Origin: JAHJQQ01 sp032907525
Lineage (GTDB): Bacteria; Pseudomonadota; Gammaproteobacteria; Thiohalobacterales; Thiohalobacteraceae
Reading direction: 5' to 3'
NCBI GenBank assembly: GCA_032907525.1
Contig: JAJJPM010000003.1
Span: forward strand, 1-30,964
Length of the DNA: 30,964 bases
Every line of letters begins with the position of its first letter. Position 1 is the stretch's first letter. The notes beneath the pieces are model-generated. The model worked only from the letters and a program-made list of their open reading frames with translations, ran no database searches and was not told where the DNA came from. Below are positions 1-6,682 of the stretch, piece after piece. A program made the position numbers and the translations under genes.

Positions 1-83
1 CACTGCGTCAGCAGCAGCGCGTGCAGGGCCGTCGAGGCCAGCAGCCAGGGCAGGAAGGGCGGGATGTGCAGCGGGCGGTGCAT
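1..83 (-). CDS. TonB-like energy transducer, N-terminal fragment (cut by window edge)
   Basis: The ATG lies at 81-83 on the minus strand, five bases beyond the stop of the receptor gene, and 27 codons are visible before the window ends. The peptide has a short N-terminus followed by a hydrophobic stretch (PWLLASTALHALLL), which is how the membrane anchor of TonB proteins looks. TonB couples the inner-membrane proton gradient to outer-membrane receptors, so a tonB directly after a TonB-dependent receptor makes sense as one transcription unit under the same riboswitch. Only the anchor is visible, so any small membrane protein beginning this way remains possible. Confidence 0.6.
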   Translation of the reverse strand, partial: MHRPLHIPPFLPWLLASTALHALLLTQ

Positions 84-88
84 GGCGG

Positions 89-2044
89 TCAGAAACGGTA
101 GCGGGCCGTCAGGAAGGCGCGGCGTTCGGGCGCCGGGTAATAGCCCGTGACCTCGACCGGCCAGGGATCGAAGGCGCGCACCGCGACATCGCTGTAGCGC
201 TTGTCGGTGAGGTTGTCGACGCGCAGCGTGAACGTCCAGGCCGTCAGGCGATAGTCGATGCTGGCGTTGTACACGGTGTAGCCGGGCAGCCGGTCCAGGG
301 TGTTGGCGTAATCGCCCTGAGGCACGCGCTCGCTGATGTACTGCGCCTCGCCGAAGACGTGCCAGGCGCGGGTGATCCGGTAATCCGCGCTGAGGCTCAA
401 TGTGTGCTCGGCGACGAAGGGAATGCGGTTGCCGGCGAAAGTGCCGCTGTCGAATTCCGCGTCGACCCAGCCGTAGGCCGCGCCCAGACGCAGATCGGCG
501 GTTGCCTGCAGATGGCCGTCGAGGATCAGGCCGTCGCGGCGCGTGGGATCGAGGTTGGTGTTGCCGCCGAAGCCGAACGAGGCCGACGGGTCGTAGTCGA
601 TCTCGTTGTCGAGATCGAGCCGATAGACGACCGCGCGGAGATCGTGGCCGTTGCGCCGCCACTCGGCGCCGAGTTCGTAGGACTCGCCGGTCTGGGTGTC
701 GAGCACGGTGACCGTCGCGTCGGTATTGGTGTACTCGTCCACCTTGGGGAAGCGCAGCACCTCGTCGCGGCGCGCGAACAGCCGCCAGTCTTCGCTCATC
801 GCGAAGGACAGGCCGGCGCTGGTGACGAACTCGCTGTCGTCGATTGCGGTGCCCGCGGGAAAACTGAACGAGTCGGTCAGGTCGTTCTCGACCTCCGCGT
901 GGCGCGCGCCGAGCGTGGCGCTCAGCCGTGCCGTCAGCGGGATCACGCCCTGCGCGTACACGCTGCGCTGGTGCTGGCGGTTGTCGGTGGTGCCGAAGGG
1001 CGAGGCGATCTCGTAGTCGGTGCGGTCGAGATCGGCGCCCAGGGTGAGCAGCAGCTCGCCGGCGCCCAGGGGCAGCGCGCCGATCAGGCGCGGCGTGAAG
1101 CCGATATGGTGACGGTCCTGCACCACCGGCAGGTCGGTCAGGATGCTCGTGGCATCCGAGCGGCGGTCGGTGAGTTCCGCCTCCAGCCGCCAGGCCTCGC
1201 CCAGCGCCTGGTCCATCCCCAGGCGCGTGATGTGGCTGCGGCTGTCGGTGTAGTCGTCCGGGAAGCGCGTCTGCGTGCGGTCGGCGGCGAGCTGGTCGGC
1301 GAAGATCGCACCGGGCAGGTTCAGGTTCTCGTCGATGGCCTGGTGCTCCAGAAACACGGAACCCTCATGGCCGTGCTCGTAGTCGAGGCGCCCGAACAGG
1401 TTGGTGTATTCCTGGCGGTTGTTGTCGCGGTAGTTGTCGCTGCTGCGGGTCTCGGCGCTGAGGCGGTAGGCGAGCCCGCGGTCGTTGCGGTCGCCGATCG
1501 CACCGCGCAGTTCGCGCGCGGAGAAGCTGCCGATACCGGCTTCGATCGACGCGCCGAATCCCCGCGGCGTGCGGGTGATGACGTTGACGACGCCGCCGAC
1601 CGCCTGGTCGCCGAACAGCACGCCGGCGCTGCCGTGGATGATCTCGATGCGCTCGACGTCCTTGAGCGCGATGCTGTTGAGGTCCGGCGCGCCCAGGTCG
1701 GAATTGTTCAGGCGGCGGCCGTCGACCAGCACCAGCGTATTGGCCGCCGCGTTCTCGCCGAAGCCGCGCATGCTCACCACGGCGCGGCTGCCGTCGCCGT
1801 AGGGATCGCGCAGCTGCACGCCGCCGCGGCCGCGCAAGACCTCGGCGATATGGCGCGCGCCGCTGGCCTCGATCTCGGCACGGTCGATGATGCTGATCGC
1901 CGCCGGCGTCGGCACGCTGCTCTGCAGGGAGCGGGTGGCGCTGACCACCACCGGTTCGATGCGGACGGCGTCCGCGGCATAGAGGCTGGAACCGCTCAGA
2001 ATGAAAACGATCAGGCTGGCGAGGCCGCCGGCTGGCTTGAACAT
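89..2044 (-). CDS. btuB: TonB-dependent outer-membrane receptor, BtuB-like (cobalamin uptake)
   Basis: A 651-residue outer-membrane receptor. Residues 1 to about 23 form a signal peptide (hydrophobic core LASLIVFILSGSSLYA). Next comes a TonB-box-like stretch (EPVVVSATR, close to the BtuB type), then a plug domain to about residue 155 with the usual landmarks (VSMRGFG, LVLVDGRRLN, IEIIHGSAGVLFGDQAVGG). The rest is a 22-strand barrel that ends in ARYRF, a terminal aromatic residue as expected for barrel assembly. The reading frame is open much further upstream, but ATG at 2042-2044 is right: it follows GGGAGA and begins the signal peptide, and the upstream part is riboswitch. The cobalamin riboswitch is the main reason to call the substrate B12. 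A cobinamide or other corrinoid receptor would look the same. The TonB-like gene follows directly. Confidence 0.9.
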   Translation of the reverse strand: MFKPAGGLASLIVFILSGSSLYAADAVRIEPVVVSATRSLQSSVPTPAAISIIDRAEIEASGARHIAEVLRGRGGVQLRDPYGDGSRAVVSMRGFGENAAANTLVLVDGRRLNNSDLGAPDLNSIALKDVERIEIIHGSAGVLFGDQAVGGVVNVITRTPRGFGASIEAGIGSFSARELRGAIGDRNDRGLAYRLSAETRSSDNYRDNNRQEYTNLFGRLDYEHGHEGSVFLEHQAIDENLNLPGAIFADQLAADRTQTRFPDDYTDSRSHITRLGMDQALGEAWRLEAELTDRRSDATSILTDLPVVQDRHHIGFTPRLIGALPLGAGELLLTLGADLDRTDYEIASPFGTTDNRQHQRSVYAQGVIPLTARLSATLGARHAEVENDLTDSFSFPAGTAIDDSEFVTSAGLSFAMSEDWRLFARRDEVLRFPKVDEYTNTDATVTVLDTQTGESYELGAEWRRNGHDLRAVVYRLDLDNEIDYDPSASFGFGGNTNLDPTRRDGLILDGHLQATADLRLGAAYGWVDAEFDSGTFAGNRIPFVAEHTLSLSADYRITRAWHVFGEAQYISERVPQGDYANTLDRLPGYTVYNASIDYRLTAWTFTLRVDNLTDKRYSDVAVRAFDPWPVEVTGYYPAPERRAFLTARYRF

Positions 2045-2169
2045 CGGGTCTGTCTCCCTGTGGTGCGCACACCCGCGCGCGTGACGAACGGCACCGTGTC
2101 GGGAGAAGAGGGATAACGGGTTGGAGACGGTCTCGCCCATCGTATCGCCCCCCGCGACACAGTACTCGG

Positions 2170-2400
2170 GTTGGCTTCGGGCCGGTCTCCGGGCTCGCGA
2201 GTGGGAGCGGACTCTGCTGTGAGCCGGCTCTTCGGCGCATCGCCTTCCCATGCCGGAACGACACAGTGGCCGATGATGCGCTTTGACTCGCCTACCGTTG
2301 CGGGGGCAGCGCCGGAATTGACCTTTCGCATGCATGCGGAGGTCGCACCGGCTTCCCGTTTCATTCCGCGGACGACTGTCCTTGGAACACCAGAAGCGTT
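2170..2400 (-). ncRNA. Cobalamin (AdoCbl-class) riboswitch
   Basis: On the minus strand the conserved core reads in order: GGGAAGCCGGTGCGA, then GCTGCCCCCGCAACGGTA, then GCCACTG (2264-2270), then the B12 box CCGGAGACCGGCC (about 2181-2193). The ends pair as a P1 stem, GCTTC at 2393-2397 with GAAGC at 2174-2178. These are the invariant elements of the cobalamin riboswitch family, so the identification does not depend on the neighbouring gene. About 125 bases separate the aptamer from the receptor start. In that stretch I see no helix followed by a T-run, and the SD (GGGAGA) is near its end, so control of translation is more likely than termination, by inference. Confidence 0.96.
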
Positions 2401-2414
2401 TGCAGCAGGGCGCG

Positions 2415-2443
2415 ACTCTACCCCCGGGCCCGGGGGTGGTCAA
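2415..2443 (-). promoter_or_regulatory. Promoter for the riboswitch-receptor transcript, with palindromic spacer
   Basis: Minus strand: -35 TTGACC (2438-2443), 17-bp spacer, -10 TAGAGT (2415-2420). Expected transcription start is near 2408, just ahead of the riboswitch P1 stem at about 2397. The spacer is filled by the perfect 18-bp palindrome ACCCCCGGGCCCGGGGGT (2420-2437). Confidence 0.7.
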
Positions 2444-2471
2444 GTGACCGGGCGGCGGTGCCGTGGCCGCC

Positions 2472-2500
2472 TTGACAAAATAAGACGTGCGTATTAGTTT
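2472..2500 (+). promoter_or_regulatory. Possible promoter of the SDR gene
   Basis: A perfect -35 TTGACA (2472-2477) faces the SDR gene. The -10 is weak: TAGTTT at 17-bp spacing, or TATTAG at only 14 bp. The AT-rich stretch contrasts with its GC-rich surroundings and has a partial dyad around ACGT (2485-2488), which could be a regulator site. It is back to back with the receptor promoter; together with the riboswitch it fills the 500-base gap between the two genes. Confidence 0.4.
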
Positions 2501-2548
2501 TTTCGCGGAGGGCGCCGATGACCGGTGCCGGCGACGATTGGCGGAGGG

Positions 2549-3565
2549 ATGATGAAGACGGTTCTGATCACCGGCGCGACCGGGTTCGTCGGGAGCCATG
2601 TTCTCGAGGCGTTCGCGGTCCGTGCCGATCCGGCACTGCGCATCGTCGCCGCCTGCCGCGACAGACGGAAACTGCCCGCCGGATTCGACGGCGAGGTGCG
2701 CGAAGGCGATCTGCGCGACAGCGGCTATCGGAAGGCCGTCGTCGAAGGGATCGACGTGCTCTGCCACGCCGCGGCGTGGAGTTCGCTGTGGGGCAATGCC
2801 GAGAATTCCCGGCGACTGTTTCTCGAGCCCGCTCTGGGGCTGATCGAGGCGGCCCGCGCGGCCGGCGTGAAGCGCTTCGTCAACACCAGCACCACCAGTG
2901 CAGCCGCGCCGGAGCGTTCCGGCGATCCGCAGAGCCGCGGCATTCCGCGGCCTTTCTGGCCGCATCTGTGCAACGTCGTCGCGATCGAGGACGCGCTGCG
3001 CGCGGCGGCGGGCGCCGATTTCGGGGTGGTGAACCTGCGCCTGGGCATTTTCGCCGGACATCGCTATGCCCTGGGACTGCTGCCCATCCTCGTGCCGCGT
3101 CTGAAGACGCATCTGGTGCCCTGGGTGGCGGGCGGGCGCACCGCGCTGCCGATCGTCGACGGGCGTGACATCGGTCAGGCCTTCGTGCGGGCGGCGACGG
3201 CCGAGAGGCTCGCCGATTACGAGGGCTTCAACATCGTCGGATCCGAGGTGCCGAGGGTGCGCGACGTCATCGGTTTTCTTCATGCGGAGTACGGGCTGCC
3301 GCGACCGCATTTCAGCGTGCCGTTCGGGATCGCCTATGCCTTCGCCCGGCTCATGGAAATGCTCGATCCCCTGGTGCCGTGGGAGCCGCTGGTCACGCGC
3401 AGCATCGTCCATCTGATGGAGGAGGTCGGCGCGGACAACGCCAAGGCGGAACGCCTGCTCGGCTACCGCCCGGTCCACGCCTGGCGCGAGGCGGTCGCGG
3501 CGCAGATGCAGGAGATGTCCCTGCGTCAGACGCGGCCGATGTCCATGGCACAGCCCGTGGCCTGA
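2549..3565 (+). CDS. NAD(P)-binding extended SDR / epimerase-like protein
   Basis: About 338 residues. The N-terminus has the Rossmann nucleotide-binding motif TGATGFVG of extended short-chain dehydrogenases. It is followed by the DLRD-like acidic turn and the STTS strand. A C-terminal helix-rich substrate domain is of normal length. At the place where the family has YxxxK, this protein reads roughly PFWPHLCNVVAIE, so neither the tyrosine nor the lysine is obvious; it may use other residues or be a non-classical member. The start is ATG at 2549 or the next codon at 2552, just after GGAGGG (2543-2548); a GTG at 2525 in the same frame is a longer alternative. A TetR gene follows 80 bases downstream on the same strand. 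The substrate is unknown. Confidence 0.85.
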   Translation: MMKTVLITGATGFVGSHVLEAFAVRADPALRIVAACRDRRKLPAGFDGEVREGDLRDSGYRKAVVEGIDVLCHAAAWSSLWGNAENSRRLFLEPALGLIEAARAAGVKRFVNTSTTSAAAPERSGDPQSRGIPRPFWPHLCNVVAIEDALRAAAGADFGVVNLRLGIFAGHRYALGLLPILVPRLKTHLVPWVAGGRTALPIVDGRDIGQAFVRAATAERLADYEGFNIVGSEVPRVRDVIGFLHAEYGLPRPHFSVPFGIAYAFARLMEMLDPLVPWEPLVTRSIVHLMEEVGADNAKAERLLGYRPVHAWREAVAAQMQEMSLRQTRPMSMAQPVA

Positions 3566-3645
3566 TGCCGCTCCGACATGCCGCAGCCCATGCCATAGCC
3601 CCCGGGGGACGGTACAATGGGTGCGCAGCTCGGCAGGGCGGGAGT

Positions 3646-4218
3646 ATGGCACTCAAACGCAAGGGTCAGGAGTTCCGGCAGCAGATCGTCGCGGCGGCGA
3701 ACCGGCTGTTCTATCAGCGCGGCTACAACCAGACCTCGTTCACCGACATCGCCGACGAGGCGGGCGTTCCGCGCGGGAATTTCTACTACTACTTCAAGAC
3801 CAAGGACGAGATCCTGGAGGCGGTGGTGGAGTACCGTCTGGACGGCATCCGCGCCATGCTGGCCGAATGGGACGCCGCCATCCCGGAGCCGCGGGACCGC
3901 CTCAAGCGCTACGTGCAGATCCTGCTGAACGAAGAACGGGATATCCTCCGCTACGGCTGCCCCATGGGAACGCTCAACGTGGAGCTGAGCAAGACCCAGC
4001 TGGTGCTGCAGTCGCGGGCGCGGGAGATGTTCGAGGTGTTCTTCGACTGGCTCAAGGCGCAGTTCCTGGCGCTGGGCTGCGGGCGTGCGGCGCGCGACCA
4101 CGCCCTGCACCTGCTGGCGGTGACCCAGGGCGTCGCCCTGCTGACGAATGCCTTCGCCGACGCCGCCTTTCTGCGCAAGGAGGCGGCGAGGCTCAGGCAG
4201 TGGATAGATGGGATATGA
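3646..4218 (+). CDS. TetR/AcrR-family transcriptional regulator (first of two)
   Basis: A 190-residue one-component regulator. The N-terminal helix-turn-helix spans about residues 27-53 (FTDIADEAG then VPRGNFYYYFKTKDEIL), the classic TetR signature in which the YYF helix contacts DNA. The C-terminal ligand/dimer domain has the GCPMGTLNVEL stretch seen in one TetR subgroup. ATG at 3646 follows AGGGCGGGAG. The frame is open further upstream, but that part overlaps the SDR gene and has no TetR character. A possible -10 TACAAT (3613-3618) has a weak -35 at 17 bp, so it may have its own promoter. The ligand and targets are unknown; the SDR gene is the nearest candidate target. Confidence 0.93.
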   Translation: MALKRKGQEFRQQIVAAANRLFYQRGYNQTSFTDIADEAGVPRGNFYYYFKTKDEILEAVVEYRLDGIRAMLAEWDAAIPEPRDRLKRYVQILLNEERDILRYGCPMGTLNVELSKTQLVLQSRAREMFEVFFDWLKAQFLALGCGRAARDHALHLLAVTQGVALLTNAFADAAFLRKEAARLRQWIDGI

Positions 4219-4289
4219 TCTCCGTCCCGGCGGCACCGATGGTGCGGGCCCGGGGGGGCGGATGTGCGCGGATGAGGGGGCGGTGAACG

Positions 4290-4736
4290 ATGAAGCAGAG
4301 TCAGGCGGTGGCGGATCAACCTTTCTACGGGGCCTTCAAGGGCACTTTCTACGGCGTGCTGCGCTGGCCGCAGCTGGATGCGCTGTGGGAGGCGCTGCGC
4401 GACGACGCCGCAGGCGGCTGGTTCATCTACGCCGTCGGCGTCGAGCCGCCGACCGAGGCCGTCGGGCCGGAAAAGCTCCGCGAGTTCGTCGCCGAGATCG
4501 ATACGCTGCTGCGCCGCGAGCACGATGAGGATTACTGCGGCATCGTCTACACCGATTCCTTCGAGCAGCCGAGTTTCGTGAAGATCTTCGACCCCCACAA
4601 CCTGGGTGTGTCCTGCGGCTACAGCGACAATCCGCCGCTGCCGGGCTGGATACTGTCCAAGATCCCGCCCATCGATCTGAAGGCGCCGGACCTGCCCGGC
4701 AACCGCCGCCGCTGGTGGCAGCGCCTGTTTTCCTGA
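4290..4736 (+). CDS. Conserved hypothetical protein, 148 residues
   Basis: A soluble acidic protein with no signal peptide or membrane segment. It begins MKQSQAVADQPFYGAFKG, behind a purine-rich GGGGGCGG ribosome site. The centre holds HDEDYCGIVYTD and the C-terminal part DPHNLGVSCGYSDNPPLPGW, followed by a basic, tryptophan-rich tail (NRRRWWQRLFS). Two cysteines occur in these better-defined parts. Codon use and GC content match the neighbours, and the DNA is free of stops across the whole length, so I take it to be a real gene. I do not recognise the family and propose no function. It lies 71 bases after the TetR gene and ends in a 52-bp tandem duplication. Confidence 0.8.
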   Translation: MKQSQAVADQPFYGAFKGTFYGVLRWPQLDALWEALRDDAAGGWFIYAVGVEPPTEAVGPEKLREFVAEIDTLLRREHDEDYCGIVYTDSFEQPSFVKIFDPHNLGVSCGYSDNPPLPGWILSKIPPIDLKAPDLPGNRRRWWQRLFS

Positions 4737-4835
4737 ATTCCGCCCTGCTCGGACAAGTCCTGCGCGGGGCTGACTGCCAAGGGCCTGAATTCCGCCCTGC
4801 TCGGACAAGTCCTGCGCGGGGCTGACTGCCAAGGG
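4732..4835. repeat. Perfect 52-bp tandem duplication
   Basis: Two identical copies lie head to tail, 4732-4783 and 4784-4835. The first copy begins at the stop codon of the hypothetical gene. Each contains the small palindrome GGACAAGTCC and ends GACTGCCAAGGG. Only the second copy can pair with the CCCCTTGGCA that follows it. Identity over both copies suggests a recent duplication. Confidence 0.95.
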
Positions 4836-4862
4836 GAAGCGCTCCGCTGCTCCCCCTTGGCA
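4827..4862 (+). terminator. Hairpin after the hypothetical gene, possible terminator
   Basis: A perfect 10-bp stem, TGCCAAGGGG (4827-4836) with CCCCTTGGCA (4853-4862), with a 16-base loop that can itself fold (AGC...GCT). No T-run follows, so it would be a weak or factor-dependent terminator, or simply part of a repeat element. Confidence 0.45.
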
Positions 4863-4891
4863 ATCCCCCAATGGTAATGAGGGGGGATCTG

Positions 4892-4931
4892 CCGTCATCG
4901 CGGTTTCACGCCACCGTAAATGCACCGTCAT
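4892..4931 (+). promoter_or_regulatory. Pho-box-like array upstream of olsB
   Basis: Four 7-mers lie at exact 11-bp steps: CCGTCAT (4892), GTTTCAC (4903), CCGTAAA (4914), CCGTCAT (4925). The Pho box bound by PhoB is built from CTGTCAT-like 7-mers at an 11-bp period, here giving two units in a row. Outer repeats match 6 of 7, inner ones 4 of 7. PhoB replaces the -35 contact, and no good -35 is seen; a poor -10 (TAAGCT, 4942) is at about the right distance. Confidence 0.55.
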
Positions 4932-4945
4932 GTCGCCTGCCTAAG

Positions 4946-4972
4946 CTCTCCGCGGTTTTCTGCTGCGGAGAG
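4946..4972 (+). promoter_or_regulatory. Hairpin that buries the olsB ribosome site
   Basis: CTCTCCGC (4946-4953) pairs perfectly with GCGGAGAG (4965-4972) over an 11-base loop. The 3' arm contains the SD sequence GGAGAG, five bases before the olsB ATG at 4978. When folded, the ribosome site is closed, so it could act in translational control. Confidence 0.6.
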
Positions 4973-4977
4973 ACGTC

Positions 4978-5739
4978 ATGGCCGTGTCCTACAATGCAAT
5001 GCCCATCGCGCCGGCGCCGGTCGGTGGTTCGCTGGTGGTGTCGCTCGCGGCGGGCGAGGACGATGTCCGCGCCTGCCAGGCGCTTCGGTACCGGATATTC
5101 GCGGAGGAACTGGGCGCCCGCCTGGGTTCCGGTGATCTGGGTCTGGATATCGACGCGTTCGATCCCTTCTGCATGCATCTGCTGGTGCGCGACGGCGCGA
5201 CCGGCGAGGTGGTCGCGACCACGCGGCTGCTGCTGGACCGCGACGCCAGACGCGCCGGCCTGTTCTATTCCGAAACCGAATTCCATCTCGAACCGATCCT
5301 CGCGCTGGATGCGCGCATCCTCGAGGTCGGCCGCACCTGTATCCACGCCGATTACCGTAACGGCAGTGCCATCGCCGTGCTCTGGGCGGGACTCGCGCGC
5401 CTCGTGGAGATGCACGACATCGACTACCTGATCGGTTGCGCGAGTCTGCCCATGACCGACGAGGGCGGGCAGGCGCTGGCGCTGTTCGATCGTCTCGTCC
5501 CGCAGTATCTGGTTCCGCCGGCCCTGCGGGTCGAGCCGCGCCTGCCGGTGACGGCCGCGCGCCCCACGGGCGGCATAGCGCCGCCCATGCCGCCACTGCT
5601 CAAGGCCTACCTGCGCCTCGGTGCGCAGATCGGCGGGCCGCCCTGCTGGGATCCCCTGTTCGATGTCGCCGATCTGTTCATCGTGCTGGATCGCGATCAC
5701 CTGGCGCGGCGCTATGCGCGCCATTTTCTGGGGCGGTGA
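4978..5739 (+). CDS. olsB: L-ornithine N(alpha)-acyltransferase OlsB (GNAT fold)
   Basis: A 253-residue cytoplasmic or membrane-surface acyltransferase. It has the OlsB layout: an early RYRIFAEELG motif (about residues 36-45), VVATTRLLLD in the middle, and GRTCIHADYRNGSAIAVLWAG as the acyl-donor-binding loop. OlsB transfers a 3-hydroxyacyl group from acyl carrier protein to the alpha-amino group of ornithine, giving lyso-ornithine lipid. The ATG at 4978 sits at normal distance from GGAGAG. The stop overlaps the next start (TGATG), and the next gene is the second acyltransferase of the pathway, which strongly supports the call. Two upstream features, Pho-like repeats and an SD-covering hairpin, suggest phosphate-linked and translational control. 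The related N-acyltransferase families with other amino acids remain possible. Confidence 0.85.
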   Translation: MAVSYNAMPIAPAPVGGSLVVSLAAGEDDVRACQALRYRIFAEELGARLGSGDLGLDIDAFDPFCMHLLVRDGATGEVVATTRLLLDRDARRAGLFYSETEFHLEPILALDARILEVGRTCIHADYRNGSAIAVLWAGLARLVEMHDIDYLIGCASLPMTDEGGQALALFDRLVPQYLVPPALRVEPRLPVTAARPTGGIAPPMPPLLKAYLRLGAQIGGPPCWDPLFDVADLFIVLDRDHLARRYARHFLGR

Positions 5740-6518
5740 TGGGGGCCGCGCTGCGGCGCGCCTGGCGGGTGCCGGCGCTGCTCGGCCTCATCCTGGGCGG
5801 GCTGGTGCTGGCGCTGTCGGCACGCGCGGTCGGCGGCGCGAGCTGGTTTCTCCGGCCCGCCGGACAGGGGTTGATCGTGCGCTGGATGCGCGCGCTCAAC
5901 CGGGTCGTCGGCCTGCGTGTGTGGGTCGTGTGCCAGCCCCTCCGGGCACCGGCACTGGTCGTCGCCAACCATATCTCCTGGCTGGACGTCCCCGCACTCG
6001 CCTCCGTTCTGCCGATGACCTTCGTCGCCAAGGCGGATGTGCGCCGCTGGCCGCTGCTGGGCCGCCTGGCAGGGCTCGCCGGGACCCGGTTTCTCGACCG
6101 TACCTCGATCAGCGCCGTGCGTCCGCTGCTGGAGCGCATCGCCGTGCGGCTGCGGGACGGTCACAGTTGTGCGGTGTTCCCCGAGGGGACGAGTACCGCC
6201 GGTGATCGGGTGCGGGCGTTCTTTCCCGCCCTGTTCCAGGCGGCCGTCGACGCCGGCTGCCCGGTGCAGCCGGTGGCCATCGAATACGGGCACGGCACGT
6301 CGGGCGATCCGTTGGCGCCCTTCACGGGCGAGCAGGATTTCGCCGTGCACCTCTGGCGTCTGCTGGGACGCGCGCATACCGACGTCACGCTGAGCTTCCT
6401 GGCACCCATGGACGCGCGCGGCGGTGAACGCCGCGATCTCGCCCGCCGCGCCCACGCCAGCCTCGAGCAGTGGCTGTTCACCGATCTGGTACCCGTGCGC
6501 AGGGCCGTGGCATCCTGA
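5739..6518 (+). CDS. olsA: O-acyltransferase OlsA / PlsC family (lyso-ornithine lipid acylation)
   Basis: A 259-residue membrane-bound acyltransferase. A hydrophobic anchor spans about residues 10-32. The catalytic NHxxxxD block reads NHISWLD (His78, Asp83), and the substrate-binding block reads FPEGTS (from residue 147), as in 1-acylglycerol-3-phosphate acyltransferases. In the Ols pathway the enzyme acylates the hydroxyl of lyso-ornithine lipid with acyl-ACP. The start codon shares bases with the olsB stop (5737-5741), so the two are translationally coupled. A general PlsC would have the same motifs; the assignment to OlsA rests on the coupling with olsB. Confidence 0.85.
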   Translation: MGAALRRAWRVPALLGLILGGLVLALSARAVGGASWFLRPAGQGLIVRWMRALNRVVGLRVWVVCQPLRAPALVVANHISWLDVPALASVLPMTFVAKADVRRWPLLGRLAGLAGTRFLDRTSISAVRPLLERIAVRLRDGHSCAVFPEGTSTAGDRVRAFFPALFQAAVDAGCPVQPVAIEYGHGTSGDPLAPFTGEQDFAVHLWRLLGRAHTDVTLSFLAPMDARGGERRDLARRAHASLEQWLFTDLVPVRRAVAS

Positions 6519-6519
6519 A

Positions 6520-6549
6520 AACCGCGTTGCGCGTTTTGTGAACGCGGTT
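6520..6549 (+). terminator. Hairpin after olsA
   Basis: AACCGCGTT (6520-6528) pairs perfectly with AACGCGGTT (6541-6549) over a 12-base loop, beginning two bases after the olsA stop. There is no downstream T-run, so termination is inferred from position alone. Confidence 0.45.
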
Positions 6550-6682
6550 GCGTTCCCGCACGGCGGTCCTTCCCGATGGCCCGCCCGGTCGGCTATGGTC
6601 CACCGTCCGCACCATCGTACCGGCCCGTCCACCGGCGAGCCGGCGTCCGCTGTGTCGTCGCCCGCGACGCCGAGGCACGCCC

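Noticed and set aside
359..2116. Plus-strand open frame of 585 residues across the receptor gene
   Set aside because: Antisense to the receptor; rich in Ala/Arg/Val, no motif. Long antisense frames are expected at this GC content.
2170..2400. Short protein-coding genes in the receptor leader
   Set aside because: The conserved riboswitch core explains the sequence fully.
2518..3168. Frame with a well-placed SD (GGAGGG, 5-base gap) overlapping the SDR gene
   Set aside because: The protein is Arg-rich and without family features; the overlapping SDR frame has a clear Rossmann motif. The SD may help the GTG alternative start instead.
4732..4835. CRISPR array
   Set aside because: Two direct 52-bp copies with no spacer between them, no cas genes.
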